A DNA stretch of 64,000 bases from Nocardioides abyssi (GTDB lineage Bacteria > Actinomycetota > Actinomycetes > Propionibacteriales > Nocardioidaceae), in assembly GCF_030412915.1 (NCBI RefSeq), contig NZ_JAUHJR010000003.1:310001-374000 (forward strand). The letters are read 5' to 3'. This document shows positions 60,030 to 64,000 of this stretch, in pieces. The translations under genes were made by a program, and so were the position numbers. Below the pieces are notes generated by a model that worked only from the letters and a program-made list of their open reading frames with translations, had not been told where the DNA came from and ran no database searches. Each line of letters opens with the position of its first letter. Position 1 is the first letter of the stretch.

Positions 60030-60439
60030 GTGCGGATGGGCTGGCCGGGCGACCGCGGCGCACCTCCGGGTGCGGCGAGGAAGGTCCGGGCTCCACAGGG
60101 CAGGGTGGTGGGTAACACCCACCCGGGGTGACCCGCGGGAAAGTGCCACAGAGAACAGACCGCCACCCGGCTCCGGCCGGGCGGCAAGGGTGAAACGGTG
60201 GTGCAAGAGACCACCAGCGACCCGGGCGACCGGGCCGGCTCGGCAAACCCCACCCGGAGCAAGGTCAAGAAGTCGCGGGTCCGCCCGCGACGCGTGCACG
60301 TCCGAGGGCTGCCCGCCCGAGTGCACGGGTAGACCGCTGGAGGGCGTCGGCAACGGCGCTCGTAGATGGATGGTCGCCCCCCGACGCCCCGCGAGGGGCC
60401 CGGGGACAGAACCCGGCCTACAGGCCAGCCCGTCCGCAC
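60030..60439 (+). ncRNA. rnpB: RNase P RNA (bacterial class A)
   Basis: The catalytic RNA of RNase P, about 410 nt. The conserved pieces are all in order: GAGGAAGGTCCGGGCTCC, CACAGGGCAGGGTGGTGGG, GGGAAAGTGCCACAGAGAAC, GGTGAAACGGTGGTGCAAGA, GTAGATGGATGG and GACAGAACCCGGCCTACAG. The ends are set by the P1 helix: GTGCGGATGGGCTGGCC (60030-60046) pairs with GGCCAGCCCGTCCGCAC (60423-60439), complementary except for one G-U pair. It processes tRNA 5' ends together with RnpA. Confidence 0.97.
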
Positions 60440-60486
60440 CAAGCACCCGGCACCACCGCTCGTCGAGCAGCGAGCGCCAGCCGGTG

Positions 60487-60521
60487 GGTTGAGGAAGGCG
60501 CGCAGCGCCTGTCTCGAAACC
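60487..60521 (+). repeat. REP-like palindromic repeat, complete solo copy
   Basis: It is identical over all 35 bp to 20132-20166. It lies 48 bp after rnpB in the 260-bp gap before the carotenoid oxygenase end. Confidence 0.85.
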
Positions 60522-60571
60522 CGAGCGTCGACGAGACCCCTGGCAGCCGAGCTGGGGCCCGCGGGCACCTG

Positions 60572-60652
60572 CTACTTCCCGATGACCCAGTGGTTGCGGA
60601 ACCAGTCGGTCTTGTAGGTCCGGCAGGAGGAAGTGCTCCACGTCCAGGACCC
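60572..60652 (-). pseudogene. Possible C-terminal remnant of a secreted protein
   Basis: On the minus strand 26 codons, GSWTWSTSSCRTYKT then DWFRNHWVIGK and TAG, read like a real aromatic-rich protein end, but an in-frame stop (60653-60655) precedes it and there is no start. It may be the residue of a gene broken by repeat insertion or deletion nearby. Very uncertain. Confidence 0.25.
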
Positions 60653-60699
60653 TCACCATTGCCCCGGGTCGGCGTCGGTCGCGACCTCGTCGAGCGAGC

Positions 60700-62052
60700 T
60701 CAGGCGAGGGCTGAGTCGGGGATCCAGTTGCCGTGGAAGCCCTGCGGCACCCTGGTCGGCAGGTGGATCGTGGCCACCGGGTGCCCGAAGTCGTGGGCGT
60801 CGACGATCACCAGGTCGCTGGCGTCGCGCGCCGCGTCGTACACGTAGCCCATCAGCCAGCCGTCGTCCTCGCCGGCCGCGCCGCCGGCCGGGACGAAGAC
60901 CATCTCGCTGGCGATGCGGCCCGGGCCCAGGTCCACCTCGGCGGTGGTGCCGCCGAGGAGGTCGTGCTTGCGCACGGCTGTCCGCGGGTCGTCGCCGAGG
61001 CCGCCCAGGTCGCGCACCGAGGGCACGCCGATCGTGTAGCCGTAGCGGTGGGGGCGACCGGTGAGCCGCTCGTCCCCGCGGGGGAACTCGGTGCCGCGAT
61101 CGTCGATCGTCTCGGTGAGGACCGTGCGTGCCTGCGGGTCGATCGTCCAGCGCTCCAGGCGGGGGCGGTCGGAGAGGGGCTCGGCGTCCTCGGCGAAGGC
61201 ATGGGCGTGCACCACCAGGTCGATGACCACGCGGTCACCGTCGTCGTAGGCGTTGAGCGGGTGGTAGACGAAGCACGGCTCGACGTCGACCCACACGACG
61301 TCGGACGCGGTGCCGGCCCGGGGCAGGAGCCCGACCCGGGCCCCGTTGTCGGGGCGCCAGCGGAAGGGCAGGGCGACGCCCTGGAGGGCGAGCTCCAGGT
61401 CGAAGAGCACCGGCAGGTCGAAGAGGACGACCCGGGTGGCGGTCAGGCCCATGTCGTGGAGCATGACCGGAGCCGGGAGGGCGATGTCGACCGTGCTGAG
61501 CAGGTCACCAGCGGAACTGATCACGTGGTAGCGCAACGCGGGGTCGTCGAAGCCGTAGCTCATCACGTGCATCTCCCCGGTGCTCGGGTCGACCTTGGGG
61601 TGGGCGTTGATCCCGGCAGGAAGGGGGCCGCCAAAGTTGCGCGTGGCGACCGTCTCCAGGTCGCAGGTCAGCTCGTAGGGCAGCGACCCCTCGGTCACGG
61701 CCAGGATCCGGCTGGCGTGGGCGAACACGTTGGTGTTGCCCGAGCCGGGGTACCAGCCGCCGTCCGCGTGGGGCACCGGGGGCTCACCGAGGTGCGCGCT
61801 GGCCTCGGGGCCACGCACCCAGCGGTTGCGGTACCAGCGCGGCCGGCCGCCGTGCAGGTCGACGCCGTGCACCATCCCGTCGCCCGCGAACCAGTGGTAG
61901 GTGTCGGCCTGCGCCGCGAACGGGTTGGGCCCGGTGCGGATGTACCTGCCGGCGAGGTCCGGCGGCACCGCGCCGGTGACCTCCAGGTCCGTGGCGGTCA
62001 CCTCGGTGGCCACGGGCGCGAAGTTGCCCTCGAGGTACGTCGCTGCAGTCAT
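60700..62052 (-). CDS. Carotenoid oxygenase (RPE65 family)
   Basis: A 450-residue non-heme iron dioxygenase. The four iron-binding His appear in GINAHPKVDP, PVMLHDMGLT, CFVYHPLNAYDDGD and QGFHGNWIP; YIRTGPNPFAAQADTYHWFAGDGMVHGV is the usual N-terminal motif and SEMVFVPAGG...DDGWLMGYVYDA the C-terminal one. Family members cleave carotenoids, apocarotenoids, stilbenes or lignin-type double bonds. No carotenoid genes are nearby, so the substrate is open. ATG 62052 follows GGGAG; the frame upstream is not family-like. Confidence 0.93.
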   Translation of the reverse strand: MTAATYLEGNFAPVATEVTATDLEVTGAVPPDLAGRYIRTGPNPFAAQADTYHWFAGDGMVHGVDLHGGRPRWYRNRWVRGPEASAHLGEPPVPHADGGWYPGSGNTNVFAHASRILAVTEGSLPYELTCDLETVATRNFGGPLPAGINAHPKVDPSTGEMHVMSYGFDDPALRYHVISSAGDLLSTVDIALPAPVMLHDMGLTATRVVLFDLPVLFDLELALQGVALPFRWRPDNGARVGLLPRAGTASDVVWVDVEPCFVYHPLNAYDDGDRVVIDLVVHAHAFAEDAEPLSDRPRLERWTIDPQARTVLTETIDDRGTEFPRGDERLTGRPHRYGYTIGVPSVRDLGGLGDDPRTAVRKHDLLGGTTAEVDLGPGRIASEMVFVPAGGAAGEDDGWLMGYVYDAARDASDLVIVDAHDFGHPVATIHLPTRVPQGFHGNWIPDSALA

Positions 62053-62169
62053 CGTCTGCTCCCTGGCATCGGGCCGCCGAGTCGGCCCCACCACTAGACA
62101 CCCGCACGCGGGACGCGTCAATGACGACACCGACGACCGGCCGACGAGCCGCGCGACAGGTGCCGTCCG

Positions 62170-62175
62170 TAGGCT
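62170..62175 (+). promoter_or_regulatory. -10 element (TAGGCT) of small protein gene
   Basis: TAGGCT, 6 nt, then ATG 62182; leaderless arrangement. Confidence 0.5.
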
Positions 62176-62181
62176 CGCGGC

Positions 62182-62382
62182 ATGACCGAACGCCGACTCG
62201 TCCTGGTCCGCATCACCGCCCCCGAGATGCCGACGGCGGGCACCGCGACGGCCTTCGAGCTGCCCGACAGCGTGCTGACGATGCTCGACGAGGGCTGGCA
62301 GGTGGTCAACCACACCACCGGCTTCCCGGACCTCTCCGGCGACATGGTGGTCTCGCTCTACTGCGAGCGCAGCGCCGCCTGA
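62182..62382 (+). CDS. Small hypothetical protein (66 aa)
   Basis: A 66-residue protein, MTERRLVLVRITAPEMPTAG at the start and VLTMLDEGWQVVNHTTGFPD in the middle, then DMVVSLYCERSAA. It appears to be a single alpha/beta domain with no catalytic signature. A clean TAGGCT-N6-ATG promoter supports expression. It is convergent with the MBL-fold gene, 4 bp apart. Confidence 0.7.
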   Translation: MTERRLVLVRITAPEMPTAGTATAFELPDSVLTMLDEGWQVVNHTTGFPDLSGDMVVSLYCERSAA

Positions 62383-62386
62383 CGCC

Positions 62387-63328
62387 TCAGCCGGGCAGGC
62401 CCGACCAGGGGTCCTCGCGCCGCCACAGGGTCGGCAGGTGCACGGTGACGCCGTCGGCGGTGGCGAGCCGGTCGAGGGTGCGGATGCTGGCGTCGAGGTC
62501 GTCGCCGGCGTAGGGCAGCGCCCGCAGCGGCTTGTCCAGCGGCCGGAAGAAGTCGTCCCAGTGGGTCAGCACGACCCGGCGGGCGCCGACGGCGCGCACG
62601 GTGTGCTCCCAGTACGCCTCGAGGTACGGCTCCGGCTGCACGCCGAGCTGCCCCACGCCGAGGTAGACGACATCGGCGCGCTGCCCGTCGAGCGACCCGG
62701 CGACGTACCCGGCGCTCCCCTGCACCAGCGCGGTCCGGCCGCTCGGGTCGTGGGTGAGCAGGATCGACCACGCCTCGCCGCAGCGGTACGCCGCGGTGCG
62801 GGCCGGCGGCACGACGGGTGCGTCGATGGTGCCCGGGTAGCGGTCCGGCGGGCAGTGGGCCGATGCCGTGAAGGCCAGCGTGAACGAGCCACAGGTGAGC
62901 GCCTCGCCCGACGCCATCACCCGGATCCGGTCGTCGGGCAGCCCCGCGCCGCGGCCGAGGTTCTCCGTGGAGGTGCCGCCGACGAGCACCGCGCCCGTGC
63001 GGTCGGCGACCACGGCGGAGTCGAGGGCGTGGTCGTAGTGGCTGTGCACCGGCACGACCGCCTCGAGACCGGTCACCCCCGCGTCGCCGAGCGCGCGGGA
63101 CAGCGCGGCGTCGATCCGCTCGGGCGACGGCGCGATCCGGCCGACCCCCACCTGCACCAGCCCGGGCCGGGAGAAGAACCCGTCGGTCATCACCGCCGAC
63201 TCCCCGTCGGAGACCAGCAGCGTCGAGACGCCGAGGAAGGTCACCCCGAGGGCCCCCTCCTGCGCCGGGGGCACGTCGTGCCGTGAGGCGTGTCGGCGCA
63301 GGTCGGGTCGTCCGGGCTTGAGGCGCAC
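62387..63328 (-). CDS. MBL fold metallo-hydrolase
   Basis: A 313-residue metallo-beta-lactamase-fold protein. The metal motif HSHYDH is in VVPVHSHYDHALDSAVVAD; FTASAHCPPDRYPG supplies the next His and VLTHWDDFFRPL the last metal region. The N-terminus VTFLGVSTLLVSDGESAVMTDGFFSRP is like UlaG/N-acyl-phosphatidylethanolamine-type phosphodiesterases. Substrate not predictable. GTG 63328 has TAGCGT 6 nt before it; the first 28 residues are not conserved, so a later start is possible. Confidence 0.87.
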   Translation of the reverse strand: MRLKPGRPDLRRHASRHDVPPAQEGALGVTFLGVSTLLVSDGESAVMTDGFFSRPGLVQVGVGRIAPSPERIDAALSRALGDAGVTGLEAVVPVHSHYDHALDSAVVADRTGAVLVGGTSTENLGRGAGLPDDRIRVMASGEALTCGSFTLAFTASAHCPPDRYPGTIDAPVVPPARTAAYRCGEAWSILLTHDPSGRTALVQGSAGYVAGSLDGQRADVVYLGVGQLGVQPEPYLEAYWEHTVRAVGARRVVLTHWDDFFRPLDKPLRALPYAGDDLDASIRTLDRLATADGVTVHLPTLWRREDPWSGLPG

Positions 63329-63334
63329 GCCGGC

Positions 63335-63340
63335 ACGCTA
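63335..63340 (-). promoter_or_regulatory. -10 element (TAGCGT) of MBL-fold gene
   Basis: On the minus strand TAGCGT, 6 nt (GCCGGC), then GTG 63328. Confidence 0.5.
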
Positions 63341-63397
63341 GCCGCCGGACGGTCCGCGCGGACGGAACCCGGGATCGCCCCGTCGCGTCTACCCGGG

Positions 63398-64000
63398 GTG
63401 GACGAGACCCAGGGACCCCGAGGACGCCGAGGACGGCGAGGACGGCGACGGCTGGCCGGGAGCCTCCTCGCCGTCGGCGCCCTCACCGCCGCCTTCGTGG
63501 CCGGCACCGCGGCGACCGGCGACCCGCGGGGCTCGGCAGGCGGCCCGGGCACGCCCGGCACAGGCACGACCGGCGCGACCAGCGCGACCGGCTTCTCCGG
63601 CGCACTCGTGGCGGCGTGGTCCTGCGAGGCCCTGCTGGAGCACTACGTCGACGCCGCCCAGGAGCTGGTCGGCCCGTGGGGCTGGGAGACCTGGTCGGGA
63701 CCCGTCCCCCTCGCCGCCGCGGCGGCCGGGGCCGCGCGCGACATGGAGGCGGCACCGCTCGAGGCGAAGGTCACCCGGTCCACCAGCAGCGGCACCGGCA
63801 CCAACGTGCAGGAGGCCGGCGTCGACGAGCCGGACCTGGTCAAGACCGACGGAGGGGTGCTCTACCGGTACGCCGAGGGCCGGCTCACCTCCTACGACGT
63901 CACCGGGCCCGAGGTCGAGCGGATCGGTTCCGTGGCGCTCACCGGCACGACCGACGCCGAGATCCTGCTCGCCGGGGACACCGTCGTCGTGGTCGGCGAG
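63398..64000 (+). CDS. Exported beta-propeller domain protein, 3' truncated by window
   Basis: The reading frame is open to the window end; 201 codons are visible from GTG 63398. The N-terminus is Arg/Gly-rich (DETQGPRGRRGRRGRRRLAG) followed by a signal or anchor helix (SLLAVGALTAAFVAGTAATG), a Gly/Thr linker, and a conserved segment GTNVQEAGVDEPDLVKTDGG with LYRYAEGRLTSYDVTG, the entry motif of secreted beta-propeller proteins of the PF09826 type. Its function is unknown; members are surface proteins. Confidence 0.82.
   Translation, partial: MDETQGPRGRRGRRGRRRLAGSLLAVGALTAAFVAGTAATGDPRGSAGGPGTPGTGTTGATSATGFSGALVAAWSCEALLEHYVDAAQELVGPWGWETWSGPVPLAAAAAGAARDMEAAPLEAKVTRSTSSGTGTNVQEAGVDEPDLVKTDGGVLYRYAEGRLTSYDVTGPEVERIGSVALTGTTDAEILLAGDTVVVVGE

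Overview
The window is very GC-rich (clearly above 70% by eye), has strong G/C third-position bias and carries many genes that start with GTG. Gene content and order point to a high-GC actinobacterium, most likely Nocardioides or a close relative in the Nocardioidaceae. The evidence is the glnA2...glnE neighbourhood, a SigB/SigF-type sigma factor, a class A RNase P RNA, a DUF222/HNH (13E12-type) endonuclease gene, W-type signal peptidase with TasA-like proteins, and leaderless promoters (TANNNT followed by 6-8 nt and then the start codon). This is an inference from gene families, not from a database match.

Layout. (1) 1-10250: a tightly overlapping plus-strand catabolic cluster with three FAD-binding-2 oxidoreductases, an SDR, an isochorismatase-fold protein and an Asp/Glu-racemase-fold protein that both lack their catalytic cysteines, two acyl-CoA synthetases and a 2-keto-4-pentenoate hydratase. 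It looks like degradation of a ring compound, possibly steroid- or terpenoid-like. A strongly structured intergenic element (7471-7597) lies between the two ligase genes. (2) 10289-16092: a JetA-JetB-JetC (Wadjet/SMC-like) defence operon with no JetD; its jetC ends inside a copy of an intergenic repeat. (3) 16198-26084: a luciferase-like monooxygenase, an ABC-F ATPase, an unusual acetyltransferase/membrane/proline-rich fusion, a palindromic repeat array next to a DUF222/HNH gene whose start codon sits inside a perfect LexA box, and secreted proteins including a frameshifted CocE-type hydrolase. (4) 26103-34612: a SprT-like protein, cobalamin lower-ligand genes cobT, cobS and cobU, a valine-degradation operon behind a palindromic operator, a MarR regulator and a 3-alpha-HSD-like SDR. 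(5) 34748-39394: a stress sigma factor with a self-type promoter, a STAS protein, an orphan OmpR-type regulator, a degenerate HPt protein, a W-type signal peptidase and a TasA-like exported protein; a TasA paralogue sits at 49 kb. (6) 39576-54746: a PepSY membrane protein, a PEP-mutase-family enzyme, glnE, a glutamine amidotransferase, glnA2, nadE, panB and a sugar-dehydrogenase-like secreted protein. (7) 54733-64000: a glycosyltransferase, a taurine/nitrate-type ABC transporter, small proteins, rnpB, a carotenoid oxygenase, an MBL-fold hydrolase and the start of a beta-propeller protein that runs off the window.

How the parts work together. The most system-like unit is region 5. Three promoters (in front of the secreted protein at 36820 and the TasA-like genes at 39394 and 49699) share the same arrangement: two half-sites 11 bp apart (CTTGCGG-N4-CTTGAGG), a further CTTGA half-site, then CGGCAGA(G/C)T. 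The same boxes lie directly in front of the OmpR-type regulator gene, so that regulator is the obvious candidate to control a small cell-surface fibre regulon processed by the single W-type signal peptidase. Two other points deserve attention: the JetABC operon without its nuclease, and the catabolic cluster whose two hydrolase/racemase-fold proteins have lost their nucleophiles.

Limits: all calls come from reading the sequence and translations. No alignment, profile search or folding program was run, and residue positions are approximate where so stated.
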